Source of the DNA: Gnetum montanum
Taxonomy: Eukaryota > Streptophyta > Gnetopsida > Gnetales > Gnetaceae
Direction of reading: 5' to 3'
NCBI GenBank assembly: GCA_015680685.1
Contig: MNCI01029685.1
Location: 19,031 to 80,429 of the forward strand
DNA: 61,399 bases
Shown: positions 20,474 to 31,960 of the stretch, piece after piece
Layout of the letters: every line of letters starts with the position of its first letter
Position numbering within the stretch: position 1 is the stretch's first letter
Translations under genes and position numbers: made by a program
The notes under the pieces: generated by a model
Told to the model about the DNA's origin: nothing
The model's database searches: none
What the model saw: only the letters and a program-made list of their open reading frames with translations

Positions 20474-22960
20474 TGAAGAAACCATTTTTGAATTTTGTAA
20501 AGAAGAAAAGCTACAAAGGAAAGGGATGTCAAGTAGTTTCTATCATGAATAGTCCTCAAGAGAAAGAGCTAGGAGAGCCTAGAGGCAACAAGCCCTAGTG
20601 TAGGCTGGGCCTTAACTTGGAAATCAAAATAGGCCATTGAAAATTCCATCATTTCATGGACACATAAGAGGAAGAGGTAGAGGACATTTGAGATCATTCC
20701 AATCTAAGAGAAATATGACCAATTTAGTGGTTCATGTTTCATATTCTTCTTGGAAAACCTCGAAAATAGGATCAGTTTGCCATGATTGAATCATAAGTGA
20801 ACACAATGTTTGTAAAAAAGAAAGGTCACCTTTTCAAAATTCATAGAAATCCTCCAACAATAGTCCAAAAGGCATTACAACATACTCATAAGCTTAAGAA
20901 AAGCTTACTTTTCCTAATGTCTCAAAGAAAGTTTGTATGACTAACTAACCAAAGAAAATGAAAGCATGGTAGTGATAGTTATGATGGCTAGTAGTCAATA
21001 AGAAGAAGTGACTCCAAAGATAAAAATTCTAAAATAATTTATTAGAATTTTGATTATAAACATTAAAAATGGTTTGCCATCCAAGTGATCCATATCACAC
21101 ATCATAGATAAAGCTACCCAATAAAGTAGTATATAGAATGAGCCTAAGTAACCATGAAGATTTGGCTAGACAAATTTAAGATTTGCTTAAGAAGGGTTTG
21201 ATTTGAAAAAGTGTAAGTCTATGTGCTATCCCAACAATGTTAGCCTCCAAGAAGAACTTAATAGAGCTATAGATGTGTGTAGATGCAAGGACCATTAATA
21301 AAATCATAGTTAAATAAATATTTCCTATGCCTAGAAGGGATAACATGTCTTAGAAGTGCCAAATATTTCAACAAAATTGATCTTAAAAATGGATACCATC
21401 AAATCCATATTTGTGAGAAAGATGAATGGAATACAACATTCACAACCTTAAATAGGCCTTACAAGTGGAGAGTCATGCCTTTTTTTTTTATCAAATGTAC
21501 TAAGCACCTTCATGATATTGATGAACAAAGTGTTGAAACCTTATCTTGAGAGGTTCATCATGGTATTTCTTGATGACATTTTTGTTTACAGTTGTAGCAA
21601 GTAAGAACATCCAAAGCAATTGCAGTTAGTTTTTATGAGTTTTCTTGAGAAGAAGTTGCTCATGAACTTAAAGAAGTGCAATATTCTAAAGAAAGAGCTA
21701 GTATATCTTGGGTTTGCAATTTTTAAGAATGTCTTGAAAGAAAATCCAGAGAAATTATAGAGCATTGAAAACTAGCCAAGACCCACAAATCTTATGGAGG
21801 TATGTTCATTTTATGAGCTTACACATTTGTAACGTAAGTTCATCAAAATTTTAGTGGGGTAGCTACACACATGTTGGAGATCATCAAGGAAAAATAACAA
21901 GCCATTTATGTGGAATGTCATAATGGAAAGTAGTTTCTATAAGCTAAAGAAATGCCTTAGGAATGCATCACTAGTAGCCCTCCCAGATTTTTCAAAGGTG
22001 TTCATAATAGAATATGATGCTAGTGTGGAGGCAAATGTTTTTAGTCAATAAGGAAGACCAACAACATTTTTTAGTGAATGCTACTCAAAGGAATTATTTA
22101 ACATACAAAAAGGAATTTTATGTTAATTTTTATGCACTAAAGCAGTGAAGATATTATTTTTTTCCATCAGAGTTTGTATTGTACACAAACCTCATCAGTA
22201 CATCAATGATAACCCAAGTAAAATGCCAAGCATGCACAATGGATGAAAGAACTGTAAGAATATAATTTTGTGGTTAAACATAAGAAGAAAGCCTAGAGTA
22301 AGGAATTTGATGCTCTAAATCATTTTAGTTTCATCATAAGTGTTGTTCAATTTGAAGAGATGAAGGCTAAGAATCTCACTTATAAATCTAATCTTGACTT
22401 TGGAAAAGTATGAGAGTTGACTTCACATGGAGTAGTAGGAATAAAATAGTTTGAAATTCATGAAGGTTATTTATCTAAGAATAAATGTTTATGAATCCCT
22501 CAAGAAGAGCTAATATGCAAGTTGATTGTTGAAGGACATAGTGGAGATATATCAAGTCATATGGACTAAAACAAAATAATTGATTATTTTCATAAATATT
22601 TCTATTAGCCAGGGATGCAATTAGAAATCAAAAAATTTGCAAAGAGTTTCAATGTTTAACAACATGTAAAGGGGAACAAGACTAATGTTAAGTTGTATCA
22701 ATTGTTACTTGTACTAGAGAAATTGTGGATGGACTTAAGTATGGATTTTATAAGCAGAATTCGATGCAACACAAAAGGAAATGATTACATTATAATTTTC
22801 ATAGATCACTTCTCCTAGCCCAAATGGATTTTTACTTCCTACTAAAGGATTCCTATTAATAAAAAAATAAACAAAGAAATATTTAGGAACTCGGTTGAAG
22901 CATCAACTATTGAATGATGTCACCTTGAATTGACAATGGAAGAAAATTAGCTAGAGAATC
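20474..22960 (+). pseudogene. pol: Chromovirus-like Ty3/gypsy pol remnant
   Basis: In order on the plus strand: an RT entry at about 21110-21330 (LPNKVVYRMS, MCVDARTINKIIVKYIFPMP); an RT core at about 21360-21600 (FNKIDLKNGYHQIHI, then FIMVFLDDIFVYS with both Asp of the active site); an RT end (LMNLKKCNILKKELVYLGF); RNase H at about 21990-22200 (LPDFSKVFIIEYDAS); integrase zinc-finger area and core at about 22430-22850 (GYLSKNKCL, WMDLSMDFISRI, NDYIIIFIDHFS). This block order and the PWVDISMDF-like segment are typical of chromoviruses of the Tekay/Reina kind, not of the Athila-type elements elsewhere in the window. Many stops and shifts show long decay. The part 20474-21100 should hold the protease-RT link but gives no clear motif. 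Confidence 0.75.
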
Positions 22961-23889
22961 TCTATGAAAAAGTACATTACATTGAAACTTCTAAATGACA
23001 TAAAGAATAAGAGAATGAAAGCAACACTAATTATGTAATTGAAATCCTTGAAGTTGAGGATTGTCACTAAATAAACATTCATGTAATCTTAGTTGAAAAC
23101 CAAGTAAATACCTACTACACCAATTCCAAGAGCTACAAGCATGGGGACAATTAATTATTACTTTTGAAATGGAAAAATTGTAACATGCTTTAAAATCAAA
23201 AGCCTTAAAAATCATAATAAGAGAGAATGCATGAGATGCAATTTTAGTAAAAGTATCATCAATGATGAAATAGAAACATTGTGTGTTAGCCTAGTGATAA
23301 GACTTTTGATTTGGATTATCTAAGTCATGGGTTTGATTCTTGTTAGGTAATGCTAAGTTTTGAGGTTCTAATTAAACTATATATCTAAAGGTATAACTAT
23401 ATTAAAATTATTTCGAGGTTCTAATAGCCACCATTAGAGATGAAAAAAAAGTAACCATTGGAGGTTAATACATCCCTCACTTAAAAAAGGATCCTTATCT
23501 AGGATTAATGTTCCAATTAGATAGTAACAGTGATAAGGATGTAAGAAATATGACTAAGGAAGAATGGTTTGGCCATGTCTAAAAAAGATAAGATAATGAG
23601 CCTTTCAAAACTGTTGCTAGATCATTCTTATGAGAAAGCAACTGAAAGAAAAACCAAAAAGGATATGAGAAAATGATTGAAGATGATATAGAAGAATTAC
23701 ATATACATAATGATATATCTTTTACTATTGACAAATGATGAAACTAACCTCACGTAGATAACCTCATCCAAGGCTAAGAAGATGATGATGATAAGTCTCT
23801 TTTGAATGAGATGGATGCACAATTTCATAATCCAAATATTTATTTTACAATGTAAAATTATGATAGAAAAAAAATAATTTGGACAATAA
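22961..23889. other. Unassigned DNA holding a SINE-like remnant
   Basis: Past the integrase remnant no further pol motif is seen. Short plus-strand Lys/Glu-rich frames occur at 23500-23720 but none is convincing. A tRNA-like box pair lies at 23279-23350. The junction with element C falls near 23890. Confidence 0.4.
23279..23350 (+). mobile_element. tRNA-derived SINE-like head (A and B boxes)
   Basis: TAGCCTAGTGATAAG (from 23287) fits the RNA polymerase III A box, and GGTTTGATTCT (23330-23340) fits the B box consensus GGTTCGANTCC at all but two positions. The two start 43 bases apart, which is the spacing in a tRNA. Acceptor and anticodon arms do not fold well, so this is not a functional tRNA. 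It is most simply the head of an old plant SINE; the tail end is not defined. Confidence 0.5.
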
Positions 23890-25367
23890 AGAATTTTGGC
23901 AATGCTTTAAAATATGATGCATTGATGTTTTCAATGGCAGTGATGTTTGGTATAGATTTTGCAGAAGCATTAAGGACCTCTACTATTTTGTAAGCAACCA
24001 CCTTCACTTCTATCCTCTAGTCCTTGTGTTGCATCACCAAGATTGGTGCCCCCTTATCTTCATCCAACATGATTGAGAAGATTGCATCATTTCTAAAAAT
24101 CTTAGGAAATGTTTATCTAGCAATGGACATTGTGATCTCTCTAGCACTTGGATTGGGTCTTGTAGATGTCTGGTTCCTCTGCATGAAGAATAGTAGGGCT
24201 GTTTCATTATCTAATCAACTGATGATCCTTACAAACTTGTTGAGATGGCTCATTGTTAGATAGTAAATAGATGACTTTCCATCACATACAGATACCTATT
24301 GTTGCTATAGCTACTACTCCCAAAGTTTCCTAAGGTGTTATGTAGCTATGAATATCTCCAATGTGGTTTTGGAACCTACAGGTGGTGGTGGTGGTGGCTA
24401 CTCCTCTTCTTGAAGCCTGGCTGCTACCTTATCTTTCATTATCTCTTACTAAGATGCAATAGGTGCATGGAGGACCACATCATTTGAGTAACAAGATATT
24501 CCCTCATTTTGCATAGTTTATAGAGTAAGCATGGAAAGGGGAGTGTCTTCCTACCCTTCTCATTTTCCTTGAAGTGTTCCTCTATTTATACAAAAATGAG
24601 TTGGGGTAGGTTAACTAGGAATTTCTTGCATAGAGTAGCATATGCCTTGGTGGAGAAGGCACTCACCTTACTTGGCCTCACTATTGGATTTAGTTGATAT
24701 GCTACAATCTTGAAATAATCTTTCTCTACCTTTATAAGGGAACCATACTCCTTACAATCCACCCTGTAGCATCATTGGATCCATTCTATCTTTGCCTTTG
24801 GGCCCTCCTGCATTGATAATTTAGCAAGTTTTTCCTTGGTGTTAGGAAAACTGAGGGTTTCTTCTATGGTGTCAATAGAATAAGGGATGGTGATATTATT
24901 AATTTTCATTGATGCATCTTCTTGTTAATTTTTCTAGAATAAGTAAGTCTCCCTCATGTACTACTCTCTATCGTTAGAGAGAATGGGCCATAAGGGAGAC
25001 CCTTGTAGTTGTGTTCTAACTTCCTCTATGACTAGTTCTAAGAAGGGTCTAAAGTTCAACTCTTGTAGGATGGAACTTTGGATCTCCTTGGTCCTAATGC
25101 ATTCTAAGTAGGCATCCATGAGAATGACCTCTAACCTAGGCCTTAGCCTATGAGCCTCCTCTTGTCTAGATTGTCCTATATATGTAGTGGAAACTTGCCT
25201 AATATATTCCACTTTGGGTTCCTCCTGAGGAGGTCCAATAGCATGTGTGACCTAGGCTACTTGTTCTTGGGGTTATGGTTTTTCTATTATTGGCCTCTTC
25301 CTTCTTGGGGTTGCTTTTCCCTAGGCTGTGATGGCTCTCCCACTTGTGATGCTTGTTTTGATGTCAT
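23890..25367 (-). pseudogene. Extra ORF of element C, homologue of the element A ORF
   Basis: The start is probably MTSKQASQVGEPSQ at 25367. Shared with A in the same order are ELNFRPFLELVIEEV and QGSPLWPILS (25212-24961), a DYFKIVAYQLNP...NLPQLIFVEI segment and LPFPCLLYKLCK (about 24740-24500), and APILVMQHKD (about 24060-24030). Numerous stops. It ends near 23890, before the coiled-coil part seen in A. Because C has pol and A does not, the shared ORF shows that the extra gene belongs to the family and is not a one-off capture by A. Function unknown. Confidence 0.6.
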
Positions 25368-27364
25368 CTAAAATCACAAACATAACCCATGATTAGCTTT
25401 TTAGCTCATAACTTTTAGTCATTTAAATACCTTCCTTTCTTAGATCAAGTAATGTTAATTTACTAAGCATTAAAGGTTGATTGTTTAAGTGCTTTTTTGT
25501 GATTGCAATAGGTGTATGATTTTAATATTATTTTATTCCTATCTATTAGAGTTTATTTGTTGGTCTTAACCATTCATGGTGATTAGTTTAATATTATTTC
25601 AATGGATTAAGCATAGGAAGTTAGAAAAATTTGGAAAAATTTTCTAAGAAAAAACCAAAAACATTTTTGAGAAAAACCAAAGGATTATGTTCCCCATGAT
25701 GTAAAGTGTACCCTTTATAGCTCAAGGGTCAAATAATGGGTAAAAATGGGTTAGCAATTTGTGAGTTAGCATGCTAGAAAGGTTCTTGGGCTCTGAAAAT
25801 TTCTTAAAACTCCTCTAGCACTTTTGGAAAATGATGAAAAATGAGCTAGGTATTGCACATATATATAGACTTTTTATACTACATAGATAGGGCTATGTTA
25901 ACTCATCCCTCTGCATCGACAGGGCTACATTGATGTAGTTGTTCTTAGTAATTTTTCCCATTAGGAACCCAAGGAATTTCTAATGAGGTTTGAACAAAAT
26001 AAAAGCCAAATGGAAACTAAAAACATGGATAAGGATGGCAACACCATGGAAGAGGGTAGGTTTAGCTTAGGAGAAATAATTCGAGTGGATTCAAACAAAG
26101 TCATGATGCCAAATAGAGCAAAATTGGATGTCTTAATGCTATTTGGATGATTGATTAAGCAAATGAACCATGGTAGGGAATTTAACTTAAGTTAGACCAA
26201 AGTGTTTCAAGTTGGTGCTCCCCAAAGTAAGCATATACCTCTTGTGCCCTTACATATTATCATCATACGGAGTTCGTGGACCCCAAGGATGATCAATGAT
26301 GGGCTTAAGTTAAACTGCATACCCATGAATGGGATATATCTAAGGGTTATGATATCTAGAAAAAAAACTAAATAATTGATTGGGATATGAGGTAATGAGG
26401 TGGTAGAACATGAGATGAATGAATGGTAGCGAGAGAAATGTGGAAAAGACGATCACCATCTAAAGAATATGAGGTTCTTAGTGGAAATTGTGATTAAGAT
26501 AATCTAATACTCATCTATTCCAAGTTGGGACCAAGTCCATTCCACTTTCAGTGACCTCCCATTGACATAGGTTCACTCTACAAGAATTAAAAGTTTAGAA
26601 CAACTCCAAAGGATAATCATCATTTCAAGAGAAGAAGAAAGTAGAGAGGACCTTAGTTATAAGGGTGCCTTTAAGCATGGGCAACATGTCTTTGTAACCC
26701 CATAACTAGTGTTTGTAGTTCATTATCCATTATTATGTCTAAGGGGTGTGCTTTGAAATCTTGTATTTGTTATTTTTCTCATGGGAACCAAACCATGCAA
26801 ATACTTACTTCCTTTTATGGTCAACAAGAGGAGTAATGATATACAAGTGAAGTATCATAGAACATATGAAGGATGTTGAGAGAAACAATATCAAATCCCC
26901 TTGAGGTCATACCCTTTTCTAGTTCCATTTGATGCTTTCTTGGTTCATTGGGCATCAAGATCATTAATTACTTTTAAGTTGTAATATGAAAGAACCATTG
27001 TGCTTCTAGAATACTAATGTCCCATGGAACAAATGCAAGGGGTGGATGTCATGAACTCACTACCTAATATCATCACAAAATTGATATATCATTAGTAAAG
27101 AACAGAATCCATCAACAAAATTTGACCTTTTGTTAATCAATCATAATAGTGATAACTTGCATTAAATAACTTCCCAAATTCATAGTAGCAGTAACAAAAT
27201 GAAATATTTCTAATAAAAATAGATGAAATTAATAAAGGTAAAAATAAAATGAAAAGTATATAAAATAATCAATAAAATATTCAAGAAAATAAAAAACATA
27301 TAAATAATGGTATAAAACAAAAAGATGAAAAATAGGTTAGCCACATAAAATTATTACTATGGTT
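25368..27364 (-). other. Untranslated block of element C
   Basis: No credible frame. Landmarks shared with the other elements include CTCCCCAAAGTAAGC near 26218 with an eroded hairpin arm (TGCCCTTACATA), GGGACCAAGTCCATTCC near 26526, CATGGGCAACATG...CATAACTAGTG at 26675-26712, and CAAACCATGCAAATACTTAC near 26788. The 25600-25980 part, with a TATATATAGAC box and a CATCGACAGGGCTAC segment, faintly recalls LTR U3 sequence. Confidence 0.5.
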
Positions 27365-27386
27365 AGCCATTTTCCCCATGACTATG
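27365..27386 (-). other. Internal polypurine-tract-like motif of element C
   Basis: Minus strand: CATAGTCATGGGGAAAATGG, equivalent in position to those in B, D and E, just at the end of the pol frame. Confidence 0.45.
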
Positions 27387-27389
27387 TTG

Positions 27390-30300
27390 AGAGGATGAGA
27401 TCCAAAAACCAGAGCATGTTTCAACTCAAAGGTGTTAGTGTTGTTGGTTACTCTAGATTCCAAGAAGTGCTTAACTTGTTGCATGTTAACCAACATACAT
27501 TTTTGAGGGCTAGATAGATGATAAATGGTTATGACCCTCGAAGAAAAAATTACATGGATGATATAAGATCCTTCTCATAACATTTGAAACTTAGTTCATT
27601 ATGGTACATGCATGGGATTCTACTAAAGAACCTTATCACTAGGTTGGAATTTAACTCTTCTTATTCATGCATCATGATGTTGTTTGGAGTGTGCCTTGTG
27701 TAGTTCATTCATCATTAGGGTTATTTTTTTATTCTCATCTAGCATATTAAGTATCATTAGTCATAATTGTTGTGCTAGATTAATGTTGAGGTAAAGCTCA
27801 CAAGTCGTTATGAATGTACCAAGTTTCGCTTGGATTGTAAGTTCTTGTAACTTTTCATATACTAAATCATAGGGAGAGAAGCCTATAGGAAGCTTCCAAG
27901 TTGAACGATATACCTAAAGAGCATCATTGAGTTTAGTACTCCAATTATTCCAATATCTACCAATTATTCATGTTGGTATCTTAGTGATCTCCCTATTGGT
28001 AAGTTTAGCTTGACCATTAGCTTAAGGGTGATAGGGGGTGTAAGTTTGTGTTGCACTTCCAAGTGTTACATTAGTTTCCAAAAAGTAGACCCCATAAAGT
28101 GGGTTCCATTGTCAAAAATAAGTTCTCTAAGCATAGAAAACCTTTTTACCAACTACTATTGTACAAACCAAGTTACAGTGATGGATATATAATCTAACAC
28201 TACTACAAGTTCAACCTACTTGGTGTAGTGGTCAACAAAAACAATGATATAAGCCTTTTTATTTAACATGAGAGCAATGGATCCCATGAAGTCAATGTCT
28301 TATAGGTTGAAAGGCTTTAGTGGTTAAAACCACTATTGCAACCTTTCCATTCATACTATCATTCCTCCATCTCTTTGAGATTGCTCCAATGAATGGGAGA
28401 AATAGTGAGCATCCTTGAAGATCATTGGCTAGAAGTAACCTACCATGAGAATCTTCATATCCATCCTCCTTCCTACATAGTGGTCCTCATAATGGCCTTC
28501 TTGAGCATCTTAGAGGATGCATAATTGATCAACATAAGGTACATACCATTTAACTAAGCCATTGTCACAAACCTTGTAAATGTTATTTTGAATTTGTATG
28601 CAGTGCTTGACGTGGTGAAGAAACTACTATTCCTTATTATTTTCCCATTCAGTAGTTTTCTCTTGTATGAGAAGGTAGGAGAGTAGTTCATCATACCAAT
28701 TGGTGCTTCTTAGCCCTTATACTTTAATGAATTTACCAAAGAGGAGTTCATCTAGAGACTGATCAGATAAAGACTCATGATCCTCTTTGTTATCCCATCG
28801 TAATTGAGACAAGTAACTAATAAATACATTCTTGGTACCTTTTTTGTCCATCATGGTAAGGTCAAACTTTCAAAAAATTATTAGCCATTGTATGACACAG
28901 GGCTCACTAATAGCTTATTCATTAAGAAACAAATGACCCTATGATCAATGTGCATAAAAATTTGGTATCCAAGCATATATTGCCTAAATTTTTCCAAGGC
29001 ATACACCACCACCATGAAATCCTTCTTAGTGGTGGTGTAATTCAGTTGTACACCCACAAACCTTCTACTTGCACAATGGATGTAATATGGACATTTCTAG
29101 CCATCCAATTGTGTACGCATCACCCCCAATGCATAGTTAGATGCATCTATCATTATGTGGAATGAACAAGATCAATCTATAGGATATATAGTGGAAGTTT
29201 CTATGAGATTTTTCTTTAATTTCTAGAATGCTTGTTCACATTCCTTAATCTATTTGAAAAATGTACTTTCTTTATGAGCTCCACCAAAAATTTGATAATT
29301 TTGAAAAACTTTTCAATGAAGCACCTATAGTAACTAGTATGGACAAGGAATGACCTCATATCTTTTATAGTTTAAGGATGTTTGGTAATAACATGGATGA
29401 CTTGTACTTTCTTTGGGTTCACCTCAATCTATTTTTTTTTTGAAATTTGGTGCCCTAAGACAATGCCCTCTTAGACCATCAAGTGGCTTTATAGCTAATT
29501 AAGTTGTAAGTTTGCTTTCACATAGCACTTTAGCACTTGCTCCAAATGGTTAAGGCTTATTCAAAGTTGGTACCATTGGTGGAGAAGTCATCCATGAAGA
29601 CTTTCATACCACTATTGATTTGTTGTTGAATAATGTTAAGTACCATGCATTGGAAAGTTACAGGGACATTACAAAGGCCAAAGGGCATTTACATTTTGGT
29701 CAAACAAAGACTCATGATCCTCTTTGTTTTTCCATTATTACTAAGACAAGTGATCAAAAACTACATTATCAGTTCCCTTTTTATCCATCATGGTAAGGTT
29801 GAACTTTTAAAACATTACTAGCCACAGTATGACATAGGGCTCACCACTGGCTTGTTCATTAGGAAATGAATGACACTATGATCAACATGCATAGAAATTT
29901 GGTATCTAAGCATATATTGCCTAAATTTTTCCAAGGCATACACCACCTCCATGAGCTCATTCTTAGTGGTAGTGTAATTCAATTGTATATCCACAATGCT
30001 TCTACTTGCACAATGGATGTAATATGGACATTTTTTATCATCTAATTGTGTAAGCATCACCCCTAATGCATAGTTAGATGCATTTATCATTATGTAGAAT
30101 GGTTAAGACCAATCTGGAGCACATACAATGTGAGTTTCTATGAGCATTTTGTTTAACTACTAGAATGCTTGTTCACATTCCTTGATCCATTTGAAAGATG
30201 CACTTTCTTTGTGAGCTCCACTAGTAGTTTGATAATTTTGAAGAAATTTTTGATGAAGCACTTATAATAACTAACTTGGACAAGGAATGACCTTACATCT

Positions 30301-31960
30301 TTTATAGTTTGAGGCTGTTTGGTAATTCCTTAGATGACTCATGCTTTCTTCGAGTTCACCTCAATCCTTTTTCCTAGAATTTGATGCCTTAATACAATGC
30401 CCTCTTGGATCATCAAGTGCCTTTTCCACCAATAGAGTCATAAGTTTTCCTCCACATAACACTTTAGCACTTGATCCAAATGGTCCAAAGATCATTTAAA
30501 GTTGGTACCATAGGTTAAAAAGTCATCCATGAAGACTTTCATACCACTATTAATTTGCTATTAAATAATGCTGAGTACCTTGCATTGGAAAGTTGCAAGG
30601 ATATTACAAAGGCCAAAGGGCATCTTCTTATATGCAAAAGTCTCCTAGGGACATATGAAGGTTGTCTTTGCCTAATATTTTGGTTTTATCTAAATTTGGT
30701 TATAACCACTATAACCATCCAGAAAGTTGTAGTAGTTATGTCCTAAAATTGTATTTAGCACTTAGTCCACAAATGGCAATGGAAAATGATCTTTAAATGT
30801 TGCCATGTTCAACAATTTGAAGTCTATACAAACTCTTCATTTCCCTCTTTCTCTCTTTCTTTGGTATAATCATTTCCCTATTCACCCACTTATTGTCTAC
30901 TATAGGATAGATGAATCTTGCCTTAAGAAGTTGATTCACTTCTTCTTTAACAACTTACTTAAGCTTCAAATTCAATCTCCTCTATGATTTCCTTCTTAGT
31001 TTAACAGAGGGGTCTATATAGATTCGATGCTAGCATATCTATGGATATATTTACATGAACTTATGATATGACCATGCAAAGGTTGTTGGCTATTTATTTA
31101 CTACTTTCAATAGCTTCTTTATCTATTCTTGTGTGAGATTGGCATTGATAATTACCACCTTTCCATTATTAAGAAAACCATATTATAATGTTGTTAATAA
31201 AGCCTTAAGTTCAAGGATCTTCTACTTGAAATCATCAAGAATTGTCAACTTATCCCAATCCATTTATGTGTTTTCATGGATGAGTTGGTTATGGATTTGC
31301 TTCAGTTCAGTCATGTTGTCTATGTAAGCACTTGTGAGGAACTCCACTGGTTCCATGCATATTATTGATTCAAATTGATTTTGTAATGCTAACCACTAAA
31401 TACCTTCCTATCTTGTAGCTACTACATATAGGAATCTTTGAATATTTGATGTTTTGGCATACTTACTACATGTTGTGATGGAGGTGCTTTTCATGGTCCA
31501 CATTCTTTGCACGCAATGACACCCTATGTCACAATATGTGATTTATGAAATTTGCTTCTTCTTGAGCTTTCCAAACTTGTTTTCCTTGGAGATTTCCAAG
31601 AAAAGATCTCTAATTCCCATCTTGGCATCAATGGTACTAAGCCAACTCCTTCCTATGATAATAGGAAATTTTCCATCATAATTATCAACATGAATCACTA
31701 GAAAATATGATGCGTATGACCAACCATAGATAGTGGTTACAATATCCTTCACCAATCCCAAAGGAATAATGATGGATTAATTTGCAAGATCTAACCTGAT
31801 GTTGCATTTCTTAAGTGGAGATAGGTTCTAGGTCTTATATATTTCTTTTGAAATTAAGTTCATACCAAAACTTGAATCCAATAGATCTTTGCATGAAACA
31901 TTTCCTATGATTTGTAAATAGATTAAGAGTCTCCCAAGATTAGATCATTTCCTAAAAATG
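27390..31960 (-). pseudogene. pol: Degenerate pol of element C (PR-RT-RH-IN)
   Basis: The protease-like part at 31761-31543 has the family signature (GLVKDIVTTIYGW, FPIIIGRSWLS). The RT active-site segment MKVFMDDFST occurs twice, at about 30517-30540 and 29582-29607. RNase H is also present twice (for example 30090-29818: MINASNYALGVMLTQLDDKK, NYTTTKNELMEVVYALEK). Integrase remnants run from about 28400 to 27500 and end with a LVNMQQVKHFLESRV segment. The doubling comes from a tandem duplication (28769-30642). F-M-DD-F-S and the SNYALG RNase H entry are Athila/Tat-type. Stops and shifts throughout. Confidence 0.75.
28769..30642 (-). repeat. Tandem duplication of about 936 bp inside pol
   Basis: AAAGACTCATGATCCTCTTTG at 28769 recurs at 29706 (offset 937), and the end marker GGCCAAAGGGCAT recurs at 29676 and 30611 (offset 935). 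Both copies span RNase H and the second half of RT, including the FMDDFS segment. They differ by many substitutions and a few indels, so the event is old. The copies are similar along their whole length. Confidence 0.9.

Noticed and set aside
23281-23352. A functional tRNA gene
   Set aside because: The promoter boxes fit but acceptor and anticodon stems do not pair and no clear anticodon loop is visible; the SINE reading is simpler.
25600-25980. 3' LTR of element C
   Set aside because: The TATA-like box and a GACAGGGCTAC segment recall U3, but there are no LTR ends, no polypurine tract and no alignment to the C LTR at 34678-35577.
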